This document shows positions 1-9,396 of a stretch of DNA of 64,000 nt, piece by piece. The first letter of the stretch is position 1; every line of letters starts with the position of its first letter. Source of the DNA: Amycolatopsis orientalis DSM 43388. GTDB taxonomy: Bacteria > Actinomycetota > Actinomycetes > Mycobacteriales > Pseudonocardiaceae. The notes under the pieces are model-generated. The model was not told the DNA's origin. It saw only the letters and a list, made by a program, of their open reading frames with translations, and ran no database searches. The stretch covers positions 1 to 64,000 of the forward strand of contig NZ_ASXG01000120.1 in the NCBI RefSeq assembly GCF_000411975.1, given 5' to 3'. The position numbers and the translations under genes are program-made.

Positions 1-436
1 ATCCTTCCAGGCGAGGCCGAAGCCTCACAGGTGAGGTGTCAACCAAACCCTGAGCAGACCCCACGCCACACACGACCGAACCGCCACGCGGGCCCGAACA
101 AACTCCGCCGCGCAAGCACCCGCGCCAACGAGTAAACGCCGCCCCAGCCAGTCCGCCACGAACGCCCGCGGCGCAAACGACCGCACCGTCACCAGGCACC
201 CACGCCAACGGCTAACCACTCGACACAGTCCGTCCGCACACGAAGGCCCGCACCGCGCAAACGCCCGCACCGCCACCCAGGCACCCGCGCAATCCCCAAC
301 GACCGCACCGCGAGACCGGCACACCCGCCCGTGACCAAACGCCCAGCACAACAGGCCCACCACGACAGGCACCCGGCCAGCGCCAACCGACCGACCGCAC
401 CCGCAGACGCCTCCGCCCCGCCATCAACCGCCGGGC
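1..436. other. Intergenic, no gene seen
   Basis: No open reading frame here looks coding. The plus strand is rich in A and C, with loose repeats of elements such as CAGGCACCCRCGCMAAC. It lies downstream of the 3' end of the minus-strand nuclease/helicase gene. I see no clear terminator hairpin. Confidence 0.5.
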
Positions 437-3400
437 TCAGCCGATCCACTCGCGGGCGTCGCGGAGCAACCCGAGCATTCCGGAAACCAGTCGCATCTGG
501 TCCACCGTCCGGATGTCGGCCTCGAGCAGCTTCGGGGAGCACACCAGGACAGCAACAGACTGCGCGCGGGACAGCGCGACGTTCAACCGATTACGGGACA
601 AGAGAAAATCGAGGCCTCGTGGCAAGTCTACCGCCGACGAGGACGTCATGGTCGTCACCACAACGGGTGCTTCTTGGCCCTGAAACCGGTCCACGGTGCC
701 GACTCGGACGTCGCCGAAGCCGGCGTCGGACAGAGCACGCGTCACGACTCGCGCCTGCAGGTTGTACGGGGCTACGACAAGGAAATCGGCGTCCGTGAGC
801 GGTCGGCCTTCCCACAACCGGCCGTGCAGAGACTTGATCACCGAGACCACCTGCTCGGCTTCCTCCACCGAACGCGTCGTGTTCCCGCGATGCTCGACCG
901 ACGCCAGATAGAGACCTGACGGAAAACCTTCGATCGAGCGTTCCGCGCTGGGGTGCGAGTGCAGCAGGCCCGCGTAGGACAGATTCGAGACCGACGCGCA
1001 GACGGCGGAATGCATGCGCCGCGTCAGGTCGAGGAAATAGCCCAGCTCCGGCGGGATGATGTCGGCCTCGCCGATCAGGTGGCCCAGCGCCGAAGCCTCC
1101 GCGCCTGCCGGATGCGTGCCCTGCACGACTTGCGGCAGCTGCTGCGGATCTCCCAGCAGCACCAGATTTTTCGCGCACATCGACACCGCCAACGCGTCCG
1201 CGAGGGCGAACTGGCCGGCTTCGTCGATCACGAGAACGTCGAAGGGTTCCTCGCGCACGGCAGCGTTGGCGAAGGTCCAGGCCGTTCCGCCGACGAGGTG
1301 ACCGGTGTTGTGTTCCTCGCGCCAGCGTACCAGTGCGGTGTTGTTTTTTGGCTGCTCCCAAGGCAAAGCTGGGTCCGGCGTCCGCTTCGCGCGCTTGGCG
1401 CAGGCCATCTCCGGCGCGTTTTCCATGGCCGCCGAGAGCACGTTCTCGACCGCTTTGTGGCTGTTCGACGTGACGCCGACCGTCCGCCCCGAACGCACCA
1501 GATGCGCGATGAGTTTCCCAGCCAGGTAAGTCTTTCCGGCTCCGGGCGGGCCTTGGACGGCGAGCACGGACCCGTCGAGCTGGTCGACCGCGGTGATTAC
1601 GGTGGCAACCAAATCTTCGCCCGGTTCGGGCAATCCGCCGCGCAATCGGGGGATGCGGCGCAGCAGGTCGACGCCGGGGTGTGCAGGCAGCGCAGGCAGA
1701 GTTTCCCCTACCAGCCGGGCGAGATCGGCCACCGCCTCGTCCTTCGGAGACGGACGCACTGGGCTGCCCGGCAGGACGGCTGCGGGAAGGTCGTTGGACG
1801 TCCGGTCCGGAGCGCTGCTTTCCTCCAGCGTCACTTCGACGGCGGTCGCGGACACGACTTTCGCGTCACGTGCGTCGGCGCCGTAGCGCAAACGCACGTC
1901 GTCACCAGGCGCGAACGGATGCGGACGGTCCGGGTCGCACCGCACGACCAGCGTACGTTTCGCGGTGCGCAACCGGCCGGACGGCGGCACCCACTCGCCC
2001 GCGGTCACCGACACCGGAACCGCGCAGGTCGTGTCCACTTCGAGGTCGCTGAGCGGGGCCGCCAGCTGCCGGAAAAACTCCCACCACGCCGGGTTCGTCT
2101 CGCGACGGTGGTAGCCGACGGAGGCGGCCAGCAGCGCGCGGGCGTGGTCGTCAGGGGTGAAATCCGCGGGATCGTCAGGGAGGCCGTCGAGGAGCGGGTC
2201 AACCAACGCGGCCATCGCGGCCGCCCGTTCGGCCCGGCGCTGGGCGGCTTCCTCTTCTTCGGTGCGGCGGAGCAGAGCGTCCACTTCGGACTCGGGGTCC
2301 GGTTCGGCCAGGTCGATTCCGGCCTCGGTGCGCACGCGGTGGAGGAATTCGTGCAGCCGCAAGGTGGAGACGCAGTCGTACTCGTTGTAGTCCGCGATGC
2401 CGCGCAAGACTTCTTCGGCCTGTTCGGTGTTTCCCGCGGACGAGAGCGTCAGGTAATCCTCGTACGCCTCGATGCTCGACACCGCCGTTTTTACCTCGCC
2501 AGCGCGGGCTTCCGGCATGTACAGTGGTTCTAGATACTTGATCGAATACGACCGCTGTCCTACCCGCAAAGCCTTGCGTACCACGGCATACAGGTCGATC
2601 ATCGCGCCGCTGCGCAGCAGCTCGTCCACGGCTTCTTCCCGCGTGCCGTGCACGGCGGCGAGCCGCTTGATCGCCGTGACCTCGTACGGCGCGTAGTGGT
2701 AGACGTGCGCGTCGGGGTGTTCCGCGAGCCTTGCGGTGGCGAAGTCGATGAACTCCTCGAACGCTCGTTTCTCCTGCGCGCGCGAGTGTGCCCAGAACGG
2801 GGTGAAGCGCCCGTCCGTGGTGACCGCGCCGAAGAGGTACTCGAGGCCGGTGCCGGCCAGGGCGTACGGGTCTCCTTCCATGTCGAAGAAGACGTCGCCG
2901 GGGCTGGCCTCGGGCAGTTCGGCGAGCGCGTCCGGAGCGATGATTTCGTAGGCCAGCTCACCGGTTTCGTCCTGCCGGACCTGGATCGCGGCCTGCGCGC
3001 GCAATGACGCGAACGTGCCCTCGGACATGTCGCGCGGGCGGTCCTCCGGCTCCGCGGCGGCGAGCGCGTCGATGGTGCCGAGCCCGGCGGTCACCAGCTT
3101 GCGCCGCTGCTCGCTGCGCATCCCGGCGACCAGCGACAGGTCGCGGTCGGCCTCCCGCGCGGACGAACAGTGGTCGGCGAACGCGCACCCGGTGCACGCC
3201 GGACGCTCGTCGGCCCAGATCCGGTCCGGCAGCTGCGGCGGACGGTCCTGCAACCGGTCGCGGAGCCGGTCCACGAGCGGGAGGAAGTCGTCGACGCGGA
3301 GGCTGCGCTTGCTGCCGTCGCCCAGCAGCAGATGCATCTCCGGTCCGGTGGGCCAGCCCGCGCGGCGGAGAGCGTCGGCGTACGCGGTGAGCTGCACGAC

Positions 3401-3787
3401 TGCGGACGGCTTGGCGTGCCGGGCGAGCTTCGTGTCGTAGACCTCGTAGCGGCCTTGGTCGTCGCGCAGCAGGAAATCGGCGCGGCCGGAGAACTCCCCG
3501 TCGTGGAACACCGCCTGGTAGATCACGGGCGCGCCCGCGCGCAGCGCTTCCTCGGTCGCCTTTGCGGCCAGGACCGGATCGTGCTCCTCGATCTCGACGA
3601 CCTGCGTCCGCTCGCTGCGCAACTGCTTGAGCGTGGCCGCCTCATGCTCCCGCCCGTGCTTCACCGCCAGCCGATCGGGTGCGGAAGTGGGACGCGGCGC
3701 GCCGGGTATCCCCGCCGCCAGCGCCTGCTTCAGGATGCTCCGGTGCTCGCATTCGAGCAGGTCAGCGAGATCAGACGGCGTGTACAT
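437..3787 (-). CDS. TM0106-type RecB nuclease / superfamily I helicase fusion
   Basis: Large nucleic-acid processing enzyme of 1116 aa, probably cytoplasmic. The N-terminal half resembles the TM0106 RecB-like putative nuclease: a GRADFLL segment followed by VYDTK and QLTAY, the usual nuclease pattern, and a cysteine group (LLECEHR early, CTGCAFADHC later) that could hold an Fe-S cluster. A DEDD-exonuclease-like segment (FFDMEGDPYAL) follows. The C-terminal third is a UvrD/DNA2-like helicase: Walker A GPPGAGKT near residues 746-753, Walker B VLVIDEAG near 851, GDPQQLP, and the C-terminal VDRFQGQE and LNVALSRA motifs. The frame stays open to 4009, but those 74 extra residues are low-complexity and the family starts at MYTPSDLADLLE, so ATG 3787 is chosen. 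The cellular substrate is unknown; DNA repair or defence is plausible. It is not evidently part of the polyketide cluster. Confidence 0.85.
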   Translation of the reverse strand: MYTPSDLADLLECEHRSILKQALAAGIPGAPRPTSAPDRLAVKHGREHEAATLKQLRSERTQVVEIEEHDPVLAAKATEEALRAGAPVIYQAVFHDGEFSGRADFLLRDDQGRYEVYDTKLARHAKPSAVVQLTAYADALRRAGWPTGPEMHLLLGDGSKRSLRVDDFLPLVDRLRDRLQDRPPQLPDRIWADERPACTGCAFADHCSSAREADRDLSLVAGMRSEQRRKLVTAGLGTIDALAAAEPEDRPRDMSEGTFASLRAQAAIQVRQDETGELAYEIIAPDALAELPEASPGDVFFDMEGDPYALAGTGLEYLFGAVTTDGRFTPFWAHSRAQEKRAFEEFIDFATARLAEHPDAHVYHYAPYEVTAIKRLAAVHGTREEAVDELLRSGAMIDLYAVVRKALRVGQRSYSIKYLEPLYMPEARAGEVKTAVSSIEAYEDYLTLSSAGNTEQAEEVLRGIADYNEYDCVSTLRLHEFLHRVRTEAGIDLAEPDPESEVDALLRRTEEEEAAQRRAERAAAMAALVDPLLDGLPDDPADFTPDDHARALLAASVGYHRRETNPAWWEFFRQLAAPLSDLEVDTTCAVPVSVTAGEWVPPSGRLRTAKRTLVVRCDPDRPHPFAPGDDVRLRYGADARDAKVVSATAVEVTLEESSAPDRTSNDLPAAVLPGSPVRPSPKDEAVADLARLVGETLPALPAHPGVDLLRRIPRLRGGLPEPGEDLVATVITAVDQLDGSVLAVQGPPGAGKTYLAGKLIAHLVRSGRTVGVTSNSHKAVENVLSAAMENAPEMACAKRAKRTPDPALPWEQPKNNTALVRWREEHNTGHLVGGTAWTFANAAVREEPFDVLVIDEAGQFALADALAVSMCAKNLVLLGDPQQLPQVVQGTHPAGAEASALGHLIGEADIIPPELGYFLDLTRRMHSAVCASVSNLSYAGLLHSHPSAERSIEGFPSGLYLASVEHRGNTTRSVEEAEQVVSVIKSLHGRLWEGRPLTDADFLVVAPYNLQARVVTRALSDAGFGDVRVGTVDRFQGQEAPVVVTTMTSSSAVDLPRGLDFLLSRNRLNVALSRAQSVAVLVCSPKLLEADIRTVDQMRLVSGMLGLLRDAREWIG

Positions 3788-4124
3788 CGCCCGGCAGTCT
3801 GTCACGGGTTTCGACGGGTTCTGGCCAGGCGGCTGGCGACACGCCGCCCGGAATTGTCGGTGGCGGGTGGGATGATCTTGGAGTGGTCGGCGGCGGGCGT
3901 TGATGGGAGGTGAGTGCTGGGTTTTGCGGAGGTGAATGTCGACTGGTGGTAGTCGGAGGTAGCGCTGGATGGAGGAGGTTCTGGTTGGAGTCTGTGTCAA
4001 GTAGCGCACGGTGACGTGCGGGCTGGCGGGTATTGGCGGTCAGGTTGTCCGGCGGGGTGCACACCGTCCGGGCGGCCTCGGCGGGCGGCCCTGACAGGGT
4101 TGCGCGGTGCCGACAGCTGGGCGG

Positions 4125-4500
4125 CCCTGGCAAGGTGGCGCGGCGCAAGCAGAGTTGCGCGGCGCAAGATCGCGCTACACCAGCAACCGGGCCATAGCAA
4201 GGTCACGGAGCACCGGCAGCTAGCCGACCACACCAAGGTGGCGCGACACAGGCAGCCAGGCGACCACACCAAGGTCGCGCGACACAGGCAGCCGGGCAAC
4301 CCGCCAGGGTGGCGCGGCACAGGCAGCCGGGCAACCCCGCCAGGGTGGCGCGGCGCAAGCAGAGTTGCGCGGCTCCAGCAGTCGAGCGATCCCAAGCAAG
4401 GTCGCGCAGCACCGGCAACCGGGCGGCACCAGCAAGGTGGCGCAGCACCGGCAACCCGGCGGCCCCAGCAAGGTCGTGCGGCCCTGGCATGATTGCGCGG
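4125..4500. repeat. 36-bp degenerate minisatellite
   Basis: Successive AAGGT(C/G)GCGCGRCAC-like units recur every 35-36 bp: their GGT triplets end at 4203, 4239, 4275, 4310, 4346, 4402, 4438 and 4474, so one interval of 56 breaks the register. Units are contiguous with no unique spacers, so this is not CRISPR. Translations of the region show a 12-residue period but no plausible protein. It sits in a gap of about 1.2 kb between the helicase and the hydrolase. Confidence 0.75.
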
Positions 4501-4845
4501 CCCAGCAGGGTTGTGCGGCCGCTGCGACGCGGAGTGCCGCGCGGCGGTCGGAGGTGGGGCTCGCAGTCGAGAGCCGCGAGCTGCGGCCTGCGTGCGCCAG
4601 CGTGAAATTCCGCGGGGTCTTGGGCCGGAGGTCGGTGGCGAAGTTGATCGTGTTGTCCAGCAAGGTGCACGACCGTCGCGGTGACTTTGGCATGCCGCGC
4701 CGTCTGCTGCGGGCTCGGGCTCCCGGCAGTCGCTAGAGTCAGCATTCGTGTGCGACGGCACGCGTCTCACTCAGGCGCGAACCTCGGCGCGACGTCGTGG
4801 AACACGCCGGTCAACCGCGCCGTCGATTACGCGCCGCGAGAAGCT

Positions 4846-4980
4846 CGCCACCCCGGCGGCTCCGGCAGGGCAACGCGCCACCCTGACGGCCTCGCCAAGG
4901 CGGCGCGCCGCCCGACGGCCTCGTCCCTCGTCAGGGCAGCGCGCCACCCTGACCGCCTCGTCAGGGCAGCGCGCCATCCG
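4846..4980. repeat. About 30-bp GC-rich tandem repeat
   Basis: Units of the type CAGGGCARCGCGCCACCCTG followed by ACSGCCTCGT recur with a period near 30 bp, the last copy abutting the stop codon of the hydrolase at 4981. The sequence between the two repeat tracts (4500-4845) holds no recognisable gene. Confidence 0.65.
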
Positions 4981-5952
4981 CTACGACGTCGGGCGGGCCA
5001 GCAACCTCTCGAGCCACGACTCGCGTGCCGCGAGGCAGGCTTGTGCCAGTGCGGATTCTGGGGCTAGGTCGTAGAACCCGTGGAACGCGCCGCCCCATGT
5101 GTGGAGTTCTGCGTCGCCTCCGGCTGCCCAGATCGCGCTCGCGAAGGCGACCGCCTCGTCTCGGAAGACCTCTGCCGCGCCTACGTCGATGAAGGTGGGC
5201 GGGAGGCCGCTCAGGTCGGTGGCTCGGGCGGGCGCTGCGTAGGGCGAGACGGCGGCCGTTCCGCGGCGGTTGCCTAGGACTGCTGTCCACGCGGTCACGT
5301 TGCTTGTCCGGTCCCAGACGCCGGTGCCGTCGTATTGGCGCGACGACACCGTCTCGTTGCGGTCGTCGATCATCGGGCATTGCAGCAGCAGGCCGAGCAG
5401 GGCCGGCCCGCCGCGGTCGCGGGCCAGCAATGCGGTGCCGGCGGCGAGGCCTCCGCCGCCGCTGCCGCCGAACATCACCAGGCGGTCCGGGGCGAAGCGG
5501 AGGGCTTCCGCGTTGGCGGCCGTCCAGCGCAAACCCGCGTAGCAGTCTTCGACGGGCACGGGGTCGGGATGCTCCGGAGCCAACCGGTACTCGACAGTGA
5601 CGGCTACCGCGTCGTGCTTCAGCACCCAGTCGATCAGTGGGCCTGCCGCCGCGAACCGGTCTCCCATAACCATGCCGCCGCCGTGCAGGTGGTAGATGCC
5701 GGGGCCGGGAGTCTCGTGGTCCACGCGGGAGAGGACGGACACCTCGATCCGCGCGCCGCTGTAACCGGTGATCGCGTGATGCGTGCAACGGACCGGGCGG
5801 TCGCCGATTTGTTCTTCGACGCTGGGGAAAGGGAGGTTCCGGTAGTATTGCAGCCGGTCCGCCGTCATGCCGACCGGCACGCGGCCGTCGAGAGCCGGCA
5901 GGACCGCGGCGAGTTCTGGGTTGAACGGGGGACGCGGCAGATCGTGCGTCAT
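4981..5952 (-). CDS. alpha/beta hydrolase (HSL / acetyl-hydrolase type)
   Basis: Predicted soluble esterase or lipase of 323 aa in the alpha/beta hydrolase fold-3 (hormone-sensitive lipase) family. The oxyanion-hole motif HLHGGG is near residue 104. The nucleophile elbow is FGGSGGGG, the serine being in GxSxG. A TFIDVGAAEVFRDE segment probably carries the acid, and the histidine is in GGAFHGFYD near the C-terminus. No signal peptide is visible. The start is the ATG of MTHDLPRPPFNP. It stands alone, and the tandem repeats begin right after its stop. Its natural ester substrate cannot be read from sequence. It could be housekeeping rather than cluster-related. Confidence 0.85.
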   Translation of the reverse strand: MTHDLPRPPFNPELAAVLPALDGRVPVGMTADRLQYYRNLPFPSVEEQIGDRPVRCTHHAITGYSGARIEVSVLSRVDHETPGPGIYHLHGGGMVMGDRFAAAGPLIDWVLKHDAVAVTVEYRLAPEHPDPVPVEDCYAGLRWTAANAEALRFAPDRLVMFGGSGGGGLAAGTALLARDRGGPALLGLLLQCPMIDDRNETVSSRQYDGTGVWDRTSNVTAWTAVLGNRRGTAAVSPYAAPARATDLSGLPPTFIDVGAAEVFRDEAVAFASAIWAAGGDAELHTWGGAFHGFYDLAPESALAQACLAARESWLERLLARPTS

Positions 5953-6226
5953 GAGTGCTCCTGAGCGTCATCGGGTCCCTTCGTCCACGATCGAGCGCAC
6001 GACGGAACGCACGCCAAAGCGCGAAAAAGGGAAGGTGGGAGAGAGTCGTAGCCAGAGCACTCGTCGGCCGGTACGCCGCCGAGAGCCCGGCGGCTAGCCT
6101 CTGTCCACCTCGATGAGCATGCCGCGAGATTACCCTACGGCTGCGACATTTCGTGCCAAGATTTCCGGCACGCATCCGAAGCCGCTGTCTGGCAAGGACT
6201 TCGGACGAGGCTCTCGCGAAAACCCA

Positions 6227-7444
6227 CTACTCCAGCTCGTCTCGCCGACGGGACAGCGCCGCGGTCTCCGCAGTATTGCCTGCCAGCTCAATCGCGCGCG
6301 CATAAGCCGCTCGCGCGTCCTCAGGTCGGCCTAACCGGCGCAGCAGGTCGGCACGCGTGGCGTGGAACGGGTGATACCCCGCCAACCGGTCCACGAGCTG
6401 GTCCACCACGGACAACGCCACCTCCGGACCGTCGAGTTCGGCGACTGCGATGGCTCGGTTCAGGGCGACGATCGGGGACGGGTCGATGCGGACCAGCTGG
6501 TCGTAGAGGGCGAGGATCTGCGACCAGTCCGTCGAACGCATGTCCCGCGCGGACGTGTGCACCGCGTTGATCGCGGCCAAGATCTGGTACCGGCCCGGGG
6601 CGACGCCGCTGGCCATGCGTTCGCGTACCAGCCGGTGGCCTTCGGCGATCAGCGCCGCGTCCCACAGCGCCCGGTCCTGTTCGTCCAGGGCGACGAGTTC
6701 GCCGGCGGCGGAGACGCGGGCGGGGCGGCGGGCCTCGGTGAGCAGCATCAGGGCCAGCAATCCGGTCACCTCGCCATCGTCCGGGAGCAGGGCGCGGATC
6801 AGGCGGGTCAGGCGGATCGCTTCGGCGGTCAGGTCTTGGCGCACGGGATCGGTGTCGGGACCGGTGGCCAGGTAGCCCTCGTTGAAGGCCAGGAAAAGCA
6901 CCGTGAGAACGCCGGACACGCGGGCCGGCAGGTCCTCGGCGGCGGGCACTCGGTACGGGATGCGGGCGGCCTTGATCTTGGCTTTCGCGCGCGTGATCCG
7001 TTGCCCCATGGTGGTTTCCGGCACCAGGAAGGCGCGGGCGATCTCCGGCACGGTCAGGCCGCCGACCATGCGCAGGGTCAGCGCTACCCGGGATTCGGCG
7101 GCCAACGCCGGGTGGCAGCAGGTGAAGATCAGCCGGAGACGGTCGTCCTCGATGTGGTGGGGAGGCGTGCTGTCATACACCGGCTGCGCCTCCCGTTGTT
7201 TGTCGTCGCGTTTGTTTTCGCGGCGGATGCGGTCGATGGCTTTGCGGGTCGCGGTGGTGGTCAGCCAGGCGCCGGGGTTGGGCGGGACGCCGTCGGCCGG
7301 CCATCGTTCGACCGCGGTCGCGAACGACTCGGCGGCGGCTTCTTCGGCGATGTCCAGGTCGCCGAAGCGTTTGGTCAAACCGGCGACCACCCGGGCCCAC
7401 TCCTCGCGGTGGGCGCGGGTGATCGCCTCGCCGACGTCGTTCAC
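6227..7444 (-). CDS. ECF42-type RNA polymerase sigma factor
   Basis: Extracytoplasmic-function sigma factor of 405 aa with the long C-terminal TPR-like extension typical of the ECF42 group. Region 2 is visible as AEEAAAESFATAVERWP with a following ATRKAIDRIRRE. Region 4 contains VPEIARAFLVPETTMGQRI. The chosen GTG at 7444 overlaps the stop of the upstream DGPF gene by 4 nt (GTGA), indicating translational coupling; the frame is open to 7477 but those extra codons lie inside the DGPF gene. In the ECF42 group a DGPF/YCII protein is the conserved genomic partner and no anti-sigma factor is needed, which fits here. The target promoters are not identifiable in the window. Confidence 0.9.
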   Translation of the reverse strand: MNDVGEAITRAHREEWARVVAGLTKRFGDLDIAEEAAAESFATAVERWPADGVPPNPGAWLTTTATRKAIDRIRRENKRDDKQREAQPVYDSTPPHHIEDDRLRLIFTCCHPALAAESRVALTLRMVGGLTVPEIARAFLVPETTMGQRITRAKAKIKAARIPYRVPAAEDLPARVSGVLTVLFLAFNEGYLATGPDTDPVRQDLTAEAIRLTRLIRALLPDDGEVTGLLALMLLTEARRPARVSAAGELVALDEQDRALWDAALIAEGHRLVRERMASGVAPGRYQILAAINAVHTSARDMRSTDWSQILALYDQLVRIDPSPIVALNRAIAVAELDGPEVALSVVDQLVDRLAGYHPFHATRADLLRRLGRPEDARAAYARAIELAGNTAETAALSRRRDELE

Positions 7445-7764
7445 CGGAACGGCCGCACCTCGACCTTGCGGTTGCACGCCTTCGACCCCTCGGCGGCGAG
7501 TTTGAGCGCCACGTCCAGGTCCGGTGCCTCGATGATCCAGAAACCGGCCAGGTACTCCTTGGATTCCAGGAAAGGGCCGTCGGTGACCATCCCCGCGCCG
7601 CCGCGGTTGTCGAGGACGGTCGCGGTTTCCGGGGCGGCCAGGCCGCCGGCGAAGACCCAGTGGTTTTCGTTCTGGAGCCGTTCGTTGAAGACGTCGATCG
7701 CGGCGTCTTCCTCCGGCGTGGCGAGCGTGGGCTGGTCGTGGACCACGGAAAGCAGGTACTGCAT
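7441..7764 (-). CDS. DGPF-domain (YCII-related) protein
   Basis: Small cytoplasmic protein of 107 aa of the YCII/DGPF family. The signature VTDGPFLESKEYLAGFWI is at roughly residues 59-76, and the N-terminus MQYLLSVVHDQ is family-typical. It lies 24 bp after the stop of the DHFR-like gene and overlaps the sigma factor start by 4 nt, so the three form one unit. In ECF42 systems this partner is thought to sense or transmit the signal to the sigma factor, but its biochemical activity is not established. Confidence 0.9.
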   Translation of the reverse strand: MQYLLSVVHDQPTLATPEEDAAIDVFNERLQNENHWVFAGGLAAPETATVLDNRGGAGMVTDGPFLESKEYLAGFWIIEAPDLDVALKLAAEGSKACNRKVEVRPFR

Positions 7765-7788
7765 CCGATTCTCCCGTCGTTGTCGAGG

Positions 7789-8409
7789 TCAGCGGCCCGC
7801 GTACTGCGGACGCCCGGCCGGGCGCCAGACCTGGATCGTCACGCCCTTGGTGTCCACCCGAGACTCAACCAGATCCAGCGCCAGATCCGGGCCGTTCCGC
7901 GGAAAGAGCCGTTTGCCCTGTCCGACGACCACCGGGATCACCAGGAAGATCATCTCGTCGACCAAGCCCTGCTCCAGCAGCCATCGGACCAGGGTGCCGC
8001 TGCCGTGCACCTGCAGTTCTCCGCCCGGCCGGGCTTTGAGGTCCGCAACGGCGGCCGCCAAGTCTCCGGTGAGCGCGGTGGTGCCGGACCACTTCGGGTC
8101 GGTGAGCGTCGTCGAGGCCACGTACTTCGGCCGTTCGTTCAGCGCCCGCAGGATGGGCTCCCGGCCCGGGGCGTCCTCGACGCGCATCGAGCCCCACGAG
8201 CCCGCGAACAGGTCGTACGTCCGCCGGCCGAACAGGAAAGCGTCGGCGCGCTGGTAGGTCTCGTTGATGAACGCCAGGGTTTCCTGGTCGCCCTTGCCGA
8301 GCGCCCATCCGCCGCGTTCGAATCCGTTCCGGCGGTCCTCGTCGGACGCGCCGCCGTTGCCCTGCACGACGCCGTCGACGGTCAGCTGGGTCACGGTCGT
8401 GAGCTTCAT
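7789..8409 (-). CDS. RibD C-terminal / dihydrofolate reductase family protein
   Basis: A 206-aa NADPH-dependent reductase-like protein of the RibD C-terminal (DHFR-like) family common next to ECF42 sigma genes. It begins MKLTTVTQLTVDGVVQG, contains FGRRTYDLFAGSWG, and ends with the family-typical IPVVVGQGKRLF segment. The ATG at 8409 matches the family N-terminus better than upstream candidates (frame open to 8499). It is followed after 24 bp by the DGPF gene and the sigma factor, so it is probably co-transcribed with them. The substrate is unknown; true folate metabolism is unlikely for this subfamily. Confidence 0.85.
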   Translation of the reverse strand: MKLTTVTQLTVDGVVQGNGGASDEDRRNGFERGGWALGKGDQETLAFINETYQRADAFLFGRRTYDLFAGSWGSMRVEDAPGREPILRALNERPKYVASTTLTDPKWSGTTALTGDLAAAVADLKARPGGELQVHGSGTLVRWLLEQGLVDEMIFLVIPVVVGQGKRLFPRNGPDLALDLVESRVDTKGVTIQVWRPAGRPQYAGR

Positions 8410-8529
8410 GGTGGTGGTTCCTTCGCTTCGGGGTCGCCCCACTCGGGCGGCTTCACCCTTGCTACGAACCCCAGCGGCCCGATCCGACAAGGCAGCCAAA
8501 AAATCTTCGAGAAAGTTCGAAGGGTGCGG

Positions 8530-9369
8530 CTAGCCGCGTGCCTCCAGCCAGGCGACGACAGCGCGAACGAAGCCATCGACGCTGGTCAGCGGCTTCCCCG
8601 CGAAGACAGCGTGAAGGTGTTCGACGCCGATGAGGTCGTTCCAAACCTGGGCGCGGCGGTAGGTCTCCTCGTCGGCGGCCGCGCGCAGCACGTCCCAGCC
8701 ATGCCAGGTCGCGACCAGCGCGGCGTCGATCGCGGGGTCGGACAGGCTGGCCAAGTCCCAGTCGAGCACGCCGGCCAGCTTGCCGTCCGCGCCGAAGTGG
8801 ACGTTGCTGCCGCCGAGGTCCCCGTGGACGAGCCGGGCCGGGGTTTCGTCGAGCGCCAGCAGCGTGTCGAGCCGCTGCCGGACGCCGTCCTGCCACCTCC
8901 GGGGTAAGCGGGGAATGACGTCCTCGACCAGCTCAGCCCAACCCAGGCCGTTGGCATATCGGCGCGGCCGGTGAAGAACCGCTTCGAGCGCCGGCGAGAT
9001 CTCCACCTCGCGCAGTGCGGTCAACAGCGGACCGAACGCCGCCGGATCGCCGACGCCTTCCGGCAGTCCCGCTCCGTCGATCCACGAGACCGCTACGGCC
9101 GCGCGGTCTCCGAAGGTGGTGACCGGGGTCAGCGGCTCCGGCACGGCGAACGGCAGGCCGGCCGCCGCGACCGCGCGCAGGATCGCGACCCGGCGCGGCA
9201 GTTCGGCGGCGGAATCGGAGCGCCGGCTGATCCGCACCGCGGCGACCCCGGGCACCAGCACGACGTGGTGCATATTTCCTTGCGTAGCAAGGCGAGTGGA
9301 GCCGATCGGCGCGTCCGGGACGAGTGTTTCGGCGATTTCCAGCAGGTCAGCGGGGACCGGGTGCGGCAT
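8530..9369 (-). CDS. Aminoglycoside phosphotransferase-family kinase
   Basis: APH/choline-kinase-fold protein of 279 aa. The catalytic loop is VHGDLGGSNVHF (HGDxxxxN) and the metal-binding aspartate is in VLDWDLAS, both in the expected order in the C-terminal half. It starts 27 bp downstream of the ribonuclease Z stop, so the two may be co-transcribed. Members of this family phosphorylate aminoglycosides, macrolides, sugars or small metabolites; nothing in the sequence fixes the substrate. Because it lies outside the regulated polyketide genes, I do not call it a resistance gene. Confidence 0.85.
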   Translation of the reverse strand: MPHPVPADLLEIAETLVPDAPIGSTRLATQGNMHHVVLVPGVAAVRISRRSDSAAELPRRVAILRAVAAAGLPFAVPEPLTPVTTFGDRAAVAVSWIDGAGLPEGVGDPAAFGPLLTALREVEISPALEAVLHRPRRYANGLGWAELVEDVIPRLPRRWQDGVRQRLDTLLALDETPARLVHGDLGGSNVHFGADGKLAGVLDWDLASLSDPAIDAALVATWHGWDVLRAAADEETYRRAQVWNDLIGVEHLHAVFAGKPLTSVDGFVRAVVAWLEARG

Positions 9370-9396
9370 CCCGCGATTCTGCCGGACCGTCGCGCC

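Noticed and set aside
25-798. Frames at 25-372, 189-542 and 331-798
   Set aside because: Compositional artefacts of an A/C-rich strand or shadows of the helicase 3' end; no family features.
3788-4009. N-terminal extension of the helicase protein to 4009
   Set aside because: The extra 74 residues are low-complexity and non-family; MYTPSDLADLLE is the natural N-terminus.
4125-4500. 36-bp repeats considered as a CRISPR array
   Set aside because: Units are contiguous and degenerate, with no unique spacers, and there are no cas genes nearby.
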